A DNA stretch of 64,000 nucleotides from Hamadaea tsunoensis DSM 44101 (lineage in GTDB: Bacteria; Actinomycetota; Actinomycetes; Mycobacteriales; Micromonosporaceae), in NCBI RefSeq assembly GCF_000428945.1, contig NZ_AUAX01000004.1, positions 248,001 through 312,000 of the forward strand. Direction: 5' to 3'. Within the stretch, counting starts at the first letter, position 1, and each line of letters starts with the position of its first letter. Below the pieces are notes generated by a model, which was given only the letters and a program-made list of their open reading frames with translations, was not told the DNA's origin and did no database searches. The position numbers were made by a program, and so were the translations under genes. This document shows, in pieces, positions 7,747-15,182 of the stretch.

Positions 7747-8706
7747 GTGACGGCATCCGTGTCCGCTGTGGACCAGTCCGGCCCCGCGCTCGTCGCCGCG
7801 TGGCATCTCGTCGAGTCCGAGGCCCGGGCGGCCGACGACCCGGGGCATCCCGAGGTCGCGGTCGAGGGCACGCTCGCCGCACTGGGCGCCGCTCCCGTCG
7901 AGGGCAGGCTGATCCGCCGGGTCGCCACCTGGTCGGGGGAGCCCGCCGCGATCGGCGAGCTGTACCTGCCGGACCGGGAGAACCTCGGCTGGGGCTTCGT
8001 CAGCGTGATCGTCCGGCCGGCGTACCGGCGGCGGGGGATCGGTACGCTGCTGCTCGGCGACCTCGCCACCGCCATCCGGGCCGCCGGCCGCACCACCGCC
8101 GTGCTGAGTACGCGTACCGGGGGTGACTGGGCGCGGTCGCTCGGAGCCGTGTACGCCCAGCGCATCGCCGAGTCCGAACTGGACGTGACGGCGGCGAACC
8201 CCGTGCCGGGGGTCGCGCCGGTCGGCTACCGCATCGAGCACTGGGCCGACCGGTGCCCGGACGACCTCGTCGAGTCCTTCGCCCGGGCCAAGGACGCCAT
8301 GGCGGACGCGCCCGACGGCGGCCTCGGTTACGAACCGCACCGGTACACCGCCGAGCGCGTACGCGCCGTCGAGCAGGGTTTCGCCGCCAAGGGGCACGGC
8401 CTGTGGGTGGCCGCCGCCGTCCACGAGGACAGCGGCGAGGTCGCCGGGCTGACCGAGATCGAGCTGGACCCGCACGCGCCTGGCCTGGCCCACCAGGAGG
8501 ACACCGCGGTGGTGCCCGCCCATCGGGGCCACGGGCTCGGGCTGTGGCTGAAGACCGAGATGCTGCGCCGGCTGCGTACCGAGGCCCCGGCCGTACGCGT
8601 GATCCGCACCAGCACCGACGAGGGCAACACGCCGATGATGGCGATCAACGAGGCGCTGGGGTTCCGGCGGACCGGCTACCTGGAGCAGTGGACGCTCGCC
8701 GTGTGA
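7747..8706 (+). CDS. Tandem-domain GNAT N-acetyltransferase
   Basis: A 319-residue protein with two GNAT folds in tandem. The first has the acetyl-CoA motif RPAYRRRGIGTLLL (about residues 90-103). The second has VVPAHRGHGLGLWLK (about 254-268) followed by the typical C-terminal strand region NEALGFRRTGYLEQW. Such double-GNAT proteins in actinobacteria include mycothiol synthase-like enzymes, but specific acceptor residues cannot be assigned here, so the substrate is left open. The start is GTG 7747 with GAAGGAGG at 7733-7740. It follows the lipoprotein gene by 29 bp and may be cotranscribed with it. Confidence 0.85.
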   Translation: MTASVSAVDQSGPALVAAWHLVESEARAADDPGHPEVAVEGTLAALGAAPVEGRLIRRVATWSGEPAAIGELYLPDRENLGWGFVSVIVRPAYRRRGIGTLLLGDLATAIRAAGRTTAVLSTRTGGDWARSLGAVYAQRIAESELDVTAANPVPGVAPVGYRIEHWADRCPDDLVESFARAKDAMADAPDGGLGYEPHRYTAERVRAVEQGFAAKGHGLWVAAAVHEDSGEVAGLTEIELDPHAPGLAHQEDTAVVPAHRGHGLGLWLKTEMLRRLRTEAPAVRVIRTSTDEGNTPMMAINEALGFRRTGYLEQWTLAV

Positions 8707-8844
8707 CGGCAGCGGGCCGGGAGCGGCCTACGGGCAAGGAAAAGTGCGGCGACGCGGATTAGGGTGCGAGCCCGTCAATGAACAGGGCGCCGCCGCACGG
8801 CCTCTATGGTGCGCGTGACAAGTTGCTCAGTCCAGTCCCAAGGG

Positions 8845-8873
8845 GGCCGATGGCATGCATTCGGCCAGTTTTT
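8845..8873 (+). terminator. Candidate intrinsic terminator
   Basis: GGCCGATG pairs with CATTCGGCC (one bulged A) around a 5-nt loop and is followed by AGTTTTT. It lies 140 bp after the acetyltransferase stop and before the convergent ThuA-ricin gene. The rest of 8707-8944 shows no convincing gene. Confidence 0.6.
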
Positions 8874-8944
8874 CCGTCCCTGCGGGTGTCTGCTATGGAC
8901 CGTGCGGCGGCGTCTACTCACGAGTCATATGTCGGCGATGGCCG

Positions 8945-10279
8945 TCAAGGCTGCACGGACAGCCGGTAGGACTGAGCCCCCGTTCCGTTGCACGCGTACT
9001 GCACGAGCTGCACACTGTCGGCGGTCGAGGCGCCCGGGACATCCAGGCACTTACCGCTGTTGCGGTTCACGAAATGGTAGTAGCCGCCGCCCTCCGAGAC
9101 CGGCAGCCACTGCTGATTGTTGCCGCCCCCGTACGCCCACAGCTGAATCGCCGCGTTGTCCGCCGTGGACACATTGGTCACGTCGAGCGACTGGGCGGTG
9201 TTGAGCCGGATGTTGATCCGGTAGTAGCCGCCGCTGGTCGACTGGAACTGGAACGACTGGGCGTTGGTGGCGTTGCAGGTGTACTGCTGGATCGCCGTGC
9301 CGTTGGCCGAGGCCGCGCTGCGGGCGTCCACGCACTTCGAGCTGTTCTTGTTGACGACCGAGTACCAGGACGTCGGCGAGATCGGACCGCTGCTCGGGCT
9401 CGCGCTCGGGCTGGCCGGGACGGAGGCCGACGGGGACGGCGACGGCGTGCCCGACGCCCCGCCCAGCCACAGCAGGCCGTCGATCAGCCACTGGTTCTGC
9501 TGGGCGCTGGCGAACGTGGACGACAGTCGCGTGTTGGTGCTGTAGTCCATCGCGTTGTGGCCGAAGTTCGCGTACAGCATCTTGTAGTTGCGGTTCGTCC
9601 ACATGACCGGGTAGTAGCCGCTGTACCACGTCTGGTTGGGGTCGGTGCCGATCGGGAAGGTGGACTGGTCCATCGACGCGAGGATGTCGATGTTCGGGTT
9701 GGTACGCAGGTCGTTGCTCCACGAGTACCACTCGCTGACGGCCGAGGAGATGGTGGCCGGCAGGTGGATCGTGGACGGGTGGGTGCGGTCCTCGATCTTG
9801 AGGGTCTCGGCGGTCGGCCCCCACGAGTTCGAGACGAAGTTGCCCGAGCCGAGGAACGTGTTGTGGTACCAGCTCCAGCTGTTCGCGTCGGTCGTGAACG
9901 CCGACACGTGGAAGCCGAGGAACCCGCCGCCGTTCTGCATGTAGGTCTGGAAGGCGGCCCGCTGCCCGGCCGGCGGCAGGTCGTCCAGGAACATGATCAC
10001 CTTGTAGTTGGCCAGCTCGGTGGCGTTGAGGCGGGACCAGTCGGTGGTCGCCTCCCAGGAGAACCCGTACTGGGCGCCGGTCTGCGGGAACCAGACCTTC
10101 GCCTCCTTGTCGAAGTCGATGTGGGCGGCGTCGTAGGTGCCGTTGTAGAAGGCGAGCACCTTGAAGGCGGGCGCGGCCAGGGCGGCGCGGACCTGCTGGA
10201 CGACGAACACGGCGCTGAGGGCCAGGCACAGGGCCAGCAGGGCGGCCAGCCGTGTACGCCCACGATGGGCAGCGTGCAT
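8945..10279 (-). CDS. Secreted ThuA-like domain protein with ricin-type lectin module
   Basis: A 444-residue exported protein. The signal peptide (about 1-33, hydrophobic LAALLALCLALSAVFVV) precedes a ThuA-like, class I glutamine-amidotransferase-fold domain (about residues 36-285, with VIMFLDDLP, GGGFLGFHVSAF and MWTNRNYKMLYANFGH). A Ser/Pro linker (about 290-315) leads to a ricin B/CBM13 domain with repeated KC(V/L)D and Q.W/QSF elements, likely for binding polysaccharide. ThuA domains occur with sugar-degrading enzymes, but their reaction is poorly defined. ATG 10279 was chosen because CCGGAGGA is directly upstream; upstream in-frame ATGs lack a ribosome site. It is divergent from the DUF2905 gene. 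Confidence 0.85.
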   Translation of the reverse strand: MHAAHRGRTRLAALLALCLALSAVFVVQQVRAALAAPAFKVLAFYNGTYDAAHIDFDKEAKVWFPQTGAQYGFSWEATTDWSRLNATELANYKVIMFLDDLPPAGQRAAFQTYMQNGGGFLGFHVSAFTTDANSWSWYHNTFLGSGNFVSNSWGPTAETLKIEDRTHPSTIHLPATISSAVSEWYSWSNDLRTNPNIDILASMDQSTFPIGTDPNQTWYSGYYPVMWTNRNYKMLYANFGHNAMDYSTNTRLSSTFASAQQNQWLIDGLLWLGGASGTPSPSPSASVPASPSASPSSGPISPTSWYSVVNKNSSKCVDARSAASANGTAIQQYTCNATNAQSFQFQSTSGGYYRINIRLNTAQSLDVTNVSTADNAAIQLWAYGGGNNQQWLPVSEGGGYYHFVNRNSGKCLDVPGASTADSVQLVQYACNGTGAQSYRLSVQP

Positions 10280-10335
10280 CACGGTTCCTCCGGACATGAG
10301 GGTGCGGATGGATGGACCGCGGTGCTGGGGAACCG

Positions 10336-10375
10336 CTTGCAGACATTCTGAGACCATCATGTGTCGATCTGCAAG
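10336..10375. promoter_or_regulatory. Inverted repeat in a divergent promoter region
   Basis: CTTGCAGA (10336-10343) and TCTGCAAG (10368-10375) are exact reverse complements 24 nt apart. They lie between the divergent ThuA-ricin gene and the DUF2905 gene and could be operator half-sites. No bound protein can be named. Confidence 0.35.
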
Positions 10376-10432
10376 GTAACTTTACTGTCGGTCTTCCCGG
10401 GCCTGCCGCCCACGTCGGTGCATGATGGCGGC

Positions 10433-10648
10433 ATGGACAGGGGAATCGGGCCGTGGCTGGTCGGCGCCGGCGTACTGCTCGTCGTCGTGGGCGGGCTGGC
10501 CTGGGCCGGCTGGCTGTCGTGGTTCGGCCGGCTGCCCGGGGACATCCGGATCACCCATGGCGACACCCGGGTGTTCATCCCGATCACGTCGATGGTCGTC
10601 GTGTCGGTCGTCGCCAGTATCGTTCTCGCCCTGATCCGCCGCCGCTGA
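10433..10648 (+). CDS. DUF2905 family small membrane protein
   Basis: A 71-residue protein with two transmembrane helices, about residues 7-27 and 50-68. They are joined by the family-typical loop WFGRLPGDIRITHGD. It matches the length and layout of DUF2905 proteins (one long hairpin, GRLPGDI signature, short basic tail). Function is unknown in the family. The start at ATG 10433 puts the first helix at the N-terminus. A nearer ribosome site is not obvious, so translation may begin on a nearly leaderless message. Confidence 0.8.
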   Translation: MDRGIGPWLVGAGVLLVVVGGLAWAGWLSWFGRLPGDIRITHGDTRVFIPITSMVVVSVVASIVLALIRRR

Positions 10649-10650
10649 CC

Positions 10651-10734
10651 CCGGTCGAGGGGCCGCGCAGCTGGGGATACGCGTACGGGCACGTCAACCG
10701 GCACGGCTGGGTGCAGGACGGGTGGTTCTGCTAA
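10651..10734 (+). pseudogene. Possible gene remnant: C-terminus of a secreted SH3-like protein
   Basis: Just after the DUF2905 stop, a short open frame ends SWGYAYGHVNRHGWVQDGWFC followed by TAA at 10732-10734. The Gly/Tyr/Trp-rich pattern with a terminal Cys looks like the end of a secreted SH3b-type or cell-wall protein rather than random high-GC translation. No start or upstream domain is present in that frame, because it runs into the DUF2905 gene. It may be the relic of a deletion. The call rests on residue composition only. Confidence 0.25.
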
Positions 10735-11279
10735 CCCTCCGCGGGAGTGAGTCCCCGGGCCCACTCGGCGCCGGGGACCACGGCCGTCCAGCCCGCCTCG
10801 TCGACGCCGAACGCCTCGCTCGTCTCGGCGAGCATGTGCGCGTCGTCGGTGAACTCCGTCCGGGCCACCGCCGACAGCGGTTCGCTGTAGAGCCCGGAGG
10901 CGTCCCAGCGCTCGCGGACCACCGCGTACGCCAGGCCGGGGTTCGCGGGGTCGGCCTCCACCCGCAGCACCAGCCGGCGGCCCGGCCGGGGCTGGCGGGA
11001 CAGTTCGAGCACGACCGAGTAGGCCTCCTCGATGTACGCCCCCGGCCGGGTCTGCATCGGATGCCAGCCGTCCACCCCCGTGAGCCGCGCCGCCCACGCC
11101 GTGGCCGCGCCGGGATGCACGCCGACGGCCCCGGAGTGGTGCAGCGGCGGCCCGAACTGCCCGGTGGTGTCGTCGAGCTGCCGCAGCGCCCAGGCCCCGC
11201 CCGGCTCGGCGGTGAGCACCCAGTACTGCTCGGCCCGGGCGGCCTCGCGGATGTGGTCCGCGGTACGCGGGAACGTCAT
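10731..11279 (-). CDS. Hypothetical protein
   Basis: A 182-residue soluble protein that I do not recognise. It starts MTFPRTADHIREAARAEQYW. It has no signal peptide, no transmembrane segment and only two Cys-free acidic/aromatic stretches, such as RPGAYIEEAYSVVLEL and DASGLYSEPLSAVARTEF. Codon use is normal for the window. The start codon is ATG 11279, 23 bp from the divergent methyltransferase. It looks like a conserved actinobacterial cytosolic protein, but no function can be supported. Confidence 0.7.
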   Translation of the reverse strand: MTFPRTADHIREAARAEQYWVLTAEPGGAWALRQLDDTTGQFGPPLHHSGAVGVHPGAATAWAARLTGVDGWHPMQTRPGAYIEEAYSVVLELSRQPRPGRRLVLRVEADPANPGLAYAVVRERWDASGLYSEPLSAVARTEFTDDAHMLAETSEAFGVDEAGWTAVVPGAEWARGLTPAEG

Positions 11280-11302
11280 GCGTACCAGGATGGCACGTTA
11301 GG

Positions 11303-12016
11303 GTGAGGCTGGTGAGTTCCGATCCCGCCGCCTCCGCCCGTGAGCCCGTCAGCGAGTCCGCCCGCGATTCCGTCAGCGAGTCCGCCCGTGAGTTCGTCCG
11401 CGAGCACACGGCCGTGGCGCCCGTGCCGTTCGCGCCCGAGATCAGCCTGCGCGTCGCCCCCGAGGCCATCCCGCTCTGGGAGCTGACCGAGCAGGTCACC
11501 GGCGAGATCGGCCTGCCGCCGCCGTTCTGGGCGTTCGCCTGGGCGGGCGGCCAGGCCCTCGCCCGCTACGTCCTCGACCATCCGGAACTCGTCGCGGGGC
11601 GTACCGTCCTGGACATCGCGGCCGGCTCGGGGCTCGTCGCGGTCGCCGCGGCCCGCGCCGGCGCCGCCCGGGTCGTCGCCAACGAGATCGACGTGTACGC
11701 CGACGCGGCCATCGCGATCAACGCGGACCTCAACGGCGTGACCGTCGAACGGGTCCTCGGCGACCTGCTCGGCACCGACCCCGAGGCGGACGTCGTCCTC
11801 GCCGGGGACGTCTTCTACAGCCGGGAGATGGCCGGCCTCGTCCTCGGCTTCCTGCGCCGGGCCCACGATCGCGGGGCGCTCGTGCTCGTCGGGGATCCGG
11901 GGCGCGCGTACCGGCCGAAGGAAGGGTTCGCCGAGGCGGCGGCGTACCGCGTACCCGTGAACGCGGACCTGGAGGACGCCGAGTCGAAGCCGACGACGGT
12001 ACTGCGGATGATCTGA
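11303..12016 (+). CDS. Class I SAM-dependent methyltransferase (ETFB/lysine-methyltransferase-like)
   Basis: A methyltransferase of the small Rossmann type. SAM-binding motif I is VLDIAAGSGLVAVAA (about residues 107-121), motif II is ANEIDVYA, and VVLAGDVFYS is the post-II/DxFY-type element. The preceding PPFWAFAWAGGQALARY is typical of the family that includes ETFB lysine and nicotinamide N-methyltransferase-like enzymes, so the substrate could be a protein lysine (inference). The N-terminus (residues 6-32) is a Ser/Arg/Glu repeat encoded by a 24-bp tandem repeat and is probably not part of the fold. GTG 11312, 7 nt after TAGGGT, is an equally good leaderless start. It may be cotranscribed with the hydrolase 21 bp downstream. 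Confidence 0.85.
   Translation: MRLVSSDPAASAREPVSESARDSVSESAREFVREHTAVAPVPFAPEISLRVAPEAIPLWELTEQVTGEIGLPPPFWAFAWAGGQALARYVLDHPELVAGRTVLDIAAGSGLVAVAAARAGAARVVANEIDVYADAAIAINADLNGVTVERVLGDLLGTDPEADVVLAGDVFYSREMAGLVLGFLRRAHDRGALVLVGDPGRAYRPKEGFAEAAAYRVPVNADLEDAESKPTTVLRMI
11333..11404 (+). repeat. 24-bp tandem repeat in the methyltransferase 5' region
   Basis: Two full units (11348-11371 and 11372-11395) with partial flanking units encode (V)SESAR(D/E) repeats. The period is a multiple of three, so copy changes keep the frame and alter only the N-terminal tail. Confidence 0.75.
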
Positions 12017-12037
12017 CGCCGCCGTACTGTGGTGCTC

Positions 12038-12862
12038 ATGCGTGTCACGGTGGGTGACCTGACCTTCGACGTCCACAGTGGAGGGCCGGTGGGCGGCGCG
12101 CCCGTCCTCCTGCTGCACGGCTTTCCGCAGAGTTCCCGGGAATGGGAGCTCGTCTCGCCGCACCTGCACGCCGCCGGCCTGCGCACCTACGCGCTCGACC
12201 AGCGCGGCTACTCGCCCGGCGCCCGCCCCGCCGAGGTGGAGGCGTACGCGATGGGCAACTGCGTCGCCGACGCGATCGGCGTCCTCGACGCGCTCGAACT
12301 CGACACGGTCCACGTCGTCGGGCACGACTGGGGCTCGGTGGTTGCCTGGATGCTCGCCGCCCAGCACCCCGACCGCGTGCGTACGCTGACCGCCGTCTCC
12401 GTGCCGCACCCCGTCGCGTTCGGCCGCGCCCTCGTTGGCGACGACGACCAGCGGGAGCGCTCGACCTACATGACGTTCTTCCAGCAGACCGGCAAGGCCG
12501 AGGACACCCTGCTCGCCGACGACGGCGCCCGGATACGCCGGCTCTTCGAGGGCTGCCCGTCCGACCGGGTGGCCCGCTACGTCACCCCGATGCTCGACCG
12601 CGCGGCGCTGACGGCCGGCCTGAACTGGTACCGCGCCCTGCCGCTGGCGAAGTTCGGCGGGGTGCCGGCGGTCGGCGTACCGACGACGTTCGTGTGGAGC
12701 GACGCGGACTGGGCGATCGGCCCGGTCGCGGCCACCACCTGCGCCGACTACGTCACCGGCGAGTACGCCTTCGTCACGCTGACCGGCGTGAGCCACTGGA
12801 TCGCCGACCAGGCGCCCGAGTCGCTCGCCCGAGCCATCCTCCATCGCATCCACCCCCACTGA
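12038..12862 (+). CDS. Alpha/beta hydrolase, epoxide hydrolase/haloalkane dehalogenase type
   Basis: A 274-residue alpha/beta hydrolase with an Asp nucleophile. The oxyanion motif HGFPQSS is at residues 27-33, the nucleophile elbow GHDWGS gives Asp97, and the C-terminal histidine is GVSHW (about 253). An Asp nucleophile with HGFP is characteristic of epoxide hydrolases and haloalkane dehalogenases, rather than esterases. The substrate is not predictable. ATG 12038 follows a TACTGT box by 7 nt, which suggests a leaderless transcript, although the upstream gene is only 21 bp away. The gene ends at the edge of a non-coding repeat-rich segment. Confidence 0.88.
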   Translation: MRVTVGDLTFDVHSGGPVGGAPVLLLHGFPQSSREWELVSPHLHAAGLRTYALDQRGYSPGARPAEVEAYAMGNCVADAIGVLDALELDTVHVVGHDWGSVVAWMLAAQHPDRVRTLTAVSVPHPVAFGRALVGDDDQRERSTYMTFFQQTGKAEDTLLADDGARIRRLFEGCPSDRVARYVTPMLDRAALTAGLNWYRALPLAKFGGVPAVGVPTTFVWSDADWAIGPVAATTCADYVTGEYAFVTLTGVSHWIADQAPESLARAILHRIHPH

Positions 12863-12870
12863 TGCCAAAA

Positions 12871-12932
12871 TCAAGATCAGATTCAGGTCCCGGGTTCGTC
12901 GATCTCACTTCCGCTCCTCGCGCGGGAGACCG
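12871..12932 (+). repeat. Dispersed repeat family B, copy 1
   Basis: Carries the shared core TCCCGGGTTCGTCGATCTCA and then CTTCCGCTCCTCgCGCGGGAG-type sequence ending in GAGACCG. Other copies are at 17915-17973 (same strand) and 13395-13453 (opposite strand). The core includes the near-palindrome CTCSCGCGGGAG. Confidence 0.8.
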
Positions 12933-13190
12933 CATCATCCACCGCGAATCGGTCACCCTTTCACCCGTCCAGCATCGGGGGATCATGATCGGAAACGCCG
13001 TTCGGGGGCCTGGTTCGATCGTGTCGGGGTCTGCCGTGTGATCGAGTACCCGGATTCTGTAGTAGTTGATCTCCATGGCTTGATCAAGCTCCCTGGAGCT
13101 GCGGAATCGACCCGTTTTCTGCAGGACTTGGGATCTTGATCATGCTTTCTCGTCGTGATCGAGCGGCACTGTCGAGCGTTCCGCCATGGG

Positions 13191-13337
13191 TGATCATTTA
13201 CCGCTATTACGGCAGTCCACGTTGGATGGCCTGGATCAAGTGCCGTCTATTCGGCAGGGAAGCGCTCTCCCGCCGTAATAACGGTAAATGATCAAGGGAA
13301 TCGGTGTCGCGATGCCGTAATGGCGGTACTTGATCAA
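13191..13337. repeat. Cluster of family-C palindromic repeats
   Basis: Consensus TTGATCAWGTACCGCYATTA followed by CGGC. Copies: 13191-13213 (+), 13232-13255 (+, degenerate), 13272-13294 (-), 13314-13337 (-). The first and third form a 22/23-bp inverted repeat. A looser copy begins near 13039. The +,+,-,- order makes the whole cluster able to fold into nested hairpins. Confidence 0.75.
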
Positions 13338-13394
13338 GCCGATGCTCCGCGGCTGCGATCTTTCGCACCTCGGCCGCAAAGGAGCACTTCGGAG

Positions 13395-13453
13395 CGGTCT
13401 CCCGCGGGAGGAGCGGAGGTGAGATCGACGAGTCCGGGACAAAATGATCTTGA
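13395..13453 (-). repeat. Dispersed repeat family B, copy 2 (inverted)
   Basis: Reverse complement of the family-B core, with a few substitutions (for example GGActCGTCGATC and CACcTCCG). It ends 73 bp before the SDR start codon, so it may affect that promoter. Confidence 0.8.
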
Positions 13454-13526
13454 CCATACTGGGATTGGTGGTCCCAGGAATGGCAGGCGACTGGCCGGCC
13501 TCGCCGGAAGGCGCGAGGCTGGGACC

Positions 13527-14234
13527 ATGACGACGACTTTGATCACCGGAGCCAACAAGGGCCTCGGCTATGAGACCGCCCGCCGCCTGATCGAGGCCGG
13601 GCACACCGTCTACCTGGGCAGCCGCGATCCCGAGCGCGGTCGTGCGGCCGCCGGGGAGCTGGGTGCCCGCCTGGTGGTGCTGGACGTGACCGACGATGCC
13701 TCCGTCGAGGCGGCGGCCGCCCTGGTCGAGGCCGAGGGCGGGCTGGACGTGCTGGTCAACAACGCGGGCATCGAGGCGCGGTCGGCCGGCAACGGCATCA
13801 TCGGCGCGGCCGAGGTGACCGCCGACGATCTGCGTACGGTGTTCGACACCAACGTGTTCGGGCTCGTCCGGGTCACGCACGCGTTCCTGCCGCTGCTGCA
13901 CAAGTCGGCGGCCCCGGTCATCGTGAACGTGTCCAGCGGGCTCGCCTCGCTCGGCCGGGTCAGCGATCCGGGTCACCCGGCGTCCCGGTATCCGGGGGTG
14001 GCCTATCCGACGTCGAAGACGGCCGTGAACATGATCACGGTGCAGTTCGCGAAGGCGTTCCCGCACATGCGGATCAACGCCGTCGAGCCGGGCTTCACCG
14101 CCACCGACCTCAACGGCCGCACCGGTACGCAGACCGTCGAGCAGGGCGCGGAGATCATCGTCCGGATGGCGCGGCTCGGTGCGGACGGGCCGACCGGCAC
14201 CTACAGCAGTGCCGAGGGCCCGCTGCCCTGGTGA
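13527..14234 (+). CDS. Short-chain dehydrogenase/reductase
   Basis: A 235-residue classical SDR. It has the NAD(P)-binding TGANKGLG at 7-14, NNAG at about 81-84, the catalytic Ser in VNVSSG and the YxxxK pair in VAYPTSK. The substrate is unknown; the sequence resembles carbonyl-reductase-like SDRs. ATG 13527 is the first start that puts the Rossmann motif in its usual place. Its 3' end overlaps the convergent MmyB-type regulator gene by 34 bp, and that regulator also faces an NmrA-type gene, so the three may form one redox-responsive module (inference). Confidence 0.9.
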   Translation: MTTTLITGANKGLGYETARRLIEAGHTVYLGSRDPERGRAAAGELGARLVVLDVTDDASVEAAAALVEAEGGLDVLVNNAGIEARSAGNGIIGAAEVTADDLRTVFDTNVFGLVRVTHAFLPLLHKSAAPVIVNVSSGLASLGRVSDPGHPASRYPGVAYPTSKTAVNMITVQFAKAFPHMRINAVEPGFTATDLNGRTGTQTVEQGAEIIVRMARLGADGPTGTYSSAEGPLPW

Positions 14235-15091
14235 ACGGGGGCCGCGTAGGTGCTCCACGTGTCGGCCGCCGGCCCGGCGAGTTTCGCCAGAGCGGTCGCC
14301 GACGCCGATCCGGGCTCGGCCGAGTAGACGATCAGCCGCAGTTCGGCGCCGCTGACCCAGAGCACCTGGCAGTCCAGGTCGATGCGGCCGACGAGCGGGT
14401 GCTCGATCGCCTTGGCGGCGTCGCGGGCGGGCAGGACGGCGAACTCCGACCACAGGTCGCGGAACTGGGCGCTGTGCGCGTACAGGTCGGAGATCAGACC
14501 GGCGACCCCGCGGTCGTGCGGGTAGCGGGCGTGGGCCACGCGCAGGTCGCCGACGAGTTCGCGGTCGTGCATCGTCAGCTCGTCGGCCGACCGCACGATG
14601 CACGTACGCCGATCGGTGAAGTGCCGCCAGATCAGGTTGCGGTCGTGACCGTCCCAGGCGGACGGATCGCCGTGGACGGCGGCCCACAGCGTGTTCCAGC
14701 GCAGCAGTGTCCAGTCGGCGGTGAAGACCGCCGAGGGCTGGCCGCCCAGCCGGCCGATCAGCCGCTCGACGCCGGTCGGCACCGCGCGGGGCATCCGCGC
14801 GCGGTTCGGCTCGGCCGCGCCGGCCAGGTGGTACAGCACCGACCGCTGCTCGGCGCCCAGCCGCAGCGCGCGGGCCAGCGCCTCCACCGTCTGCGGGGAG
14901 GGGGCGCTGGCCCGGCCCTGCTCCAGGCGTACGAGGTAGTCGACGGAGAGGCCGGCGATGCTGGCGACCTCCTCGCGGCGCAGCCCCGGCACCCGCCGGT
15001 CGCCGCCGCCGGGCAGCCCGACCTCCGCCGGGGCGACCTGCCGCCGCCACGCGCGCAGCGCCGTTCCGAAATTGGTCGCCAGTTCGTCCAC
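14201..15091 (-). CDS. Helix-turn-helix regulator of the MmyB type
   Basis: A 296-residue transcription factor. The N-terminal XRE-like HTH (about residues 30-85, RVPGLRREEVASIAGLSVDYLVRLEQG) is followed by the MmyB-like ligand-binding domain (about 100-280), with WTLLRWNTLWAAVHGD and the D-R-N-L-I-W-R-H-F motif. In Streptomyces and relatives, members of this family repress a neighbouring, usually divergent, short-chain reductase gene; their ligands are thought to be fatty-acid-like. GTG 15091 was chosen because VDELATNFG starts just before the HTH. The divergent NmrA-like gene starts 91 bp away and is the likely target. Confidence 0.9.
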   Translation of the reverse strand: MDELATNFGTALRAWRRQVAPAEVGLPGGGDRRVPGLRREEVASIAGLSVDYLVRLEQGRASAPSPQTVEALARALRLGAEQRSVLYHLAGAAEPNRARMPRAVPTGVERLIGRLGGQPSAVFTADWTLLRWNTLWAAVHGDPSAWDGHDRNLIWRHFTDRRTCIVRSADELTMHDRELVGDLRVAHARYPHDRGVAGLISDLYAHSAQFRDLWSEFAVLPARDAAKAIEHPLVGRIDLDCQVLWVSGAELRLIVYSAEPGSASATALAKLAGPAADTWSTYAAPVHQGSGPSALL

Positions 15092-15103
15092 ACGATCATT
15101 GTT

Positions 15104-15155
15104 CCACCGGCTGGGTGGTACTGGCGGACCCCCGGAAGACCGGAGCCTTCTCCGG
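15104..15155. promoter_or_regulatory. Inverted repeats in the MmyB/NmrA divergent promoter
   Basis: CCACC-ggctg-GGTGG at 15104-15118 is an operator-like inverted repeat 12 bp upstream of the regulator start. CCGGAG-cctt-CTCCGG at 15140-15155 is a hairpin in the leader of the NmrA gene. The first is a reasonable autoregulatory site for the MmyB-type protein; both roles are inferred from position. Confidence 0.4.
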
Positions 15156-15182
15156 CGTTGGCCGTCGCGGCAGATTGAACCC

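Larger units (their letters stand above)
12871..13453. mobile_element. MITE-like non-coding segment bounded by inverted family-B repeats
   Basis: This 583-bp stretch between the hydrolase and the SDR gene contains no supportable gene. It begins with a family-B repeat in plus orientation (12871-12932) and ends with another in minus orientation (13395-13453), so the segment has terminal inverted repeats of about 58 bp, starting TCAAGATC and ending GATCTTGA. Inside are four or five copies of a second palindromic word (family C). No transposase or clear target duplication is visible. A non-autonomous element is an inference; two independently inserted repeats would look the same. Confidence 0.45.

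Noticed and set aside
8778-8969. Small ORF of 63 codons between the acetyltransferase and ThuA-ricin genes
   Set aside because: It crosses the candidate terminator hairpin, has no ribosome site and has no recognisable sequence.
12885-12932. tRNA-like T-loop (GGGTTCGTCGATC) in family B
   Set aside because: No acceptor stem, anticodon arm or CCA end can be folded around it, and it recurs as a repeat in both orientations.
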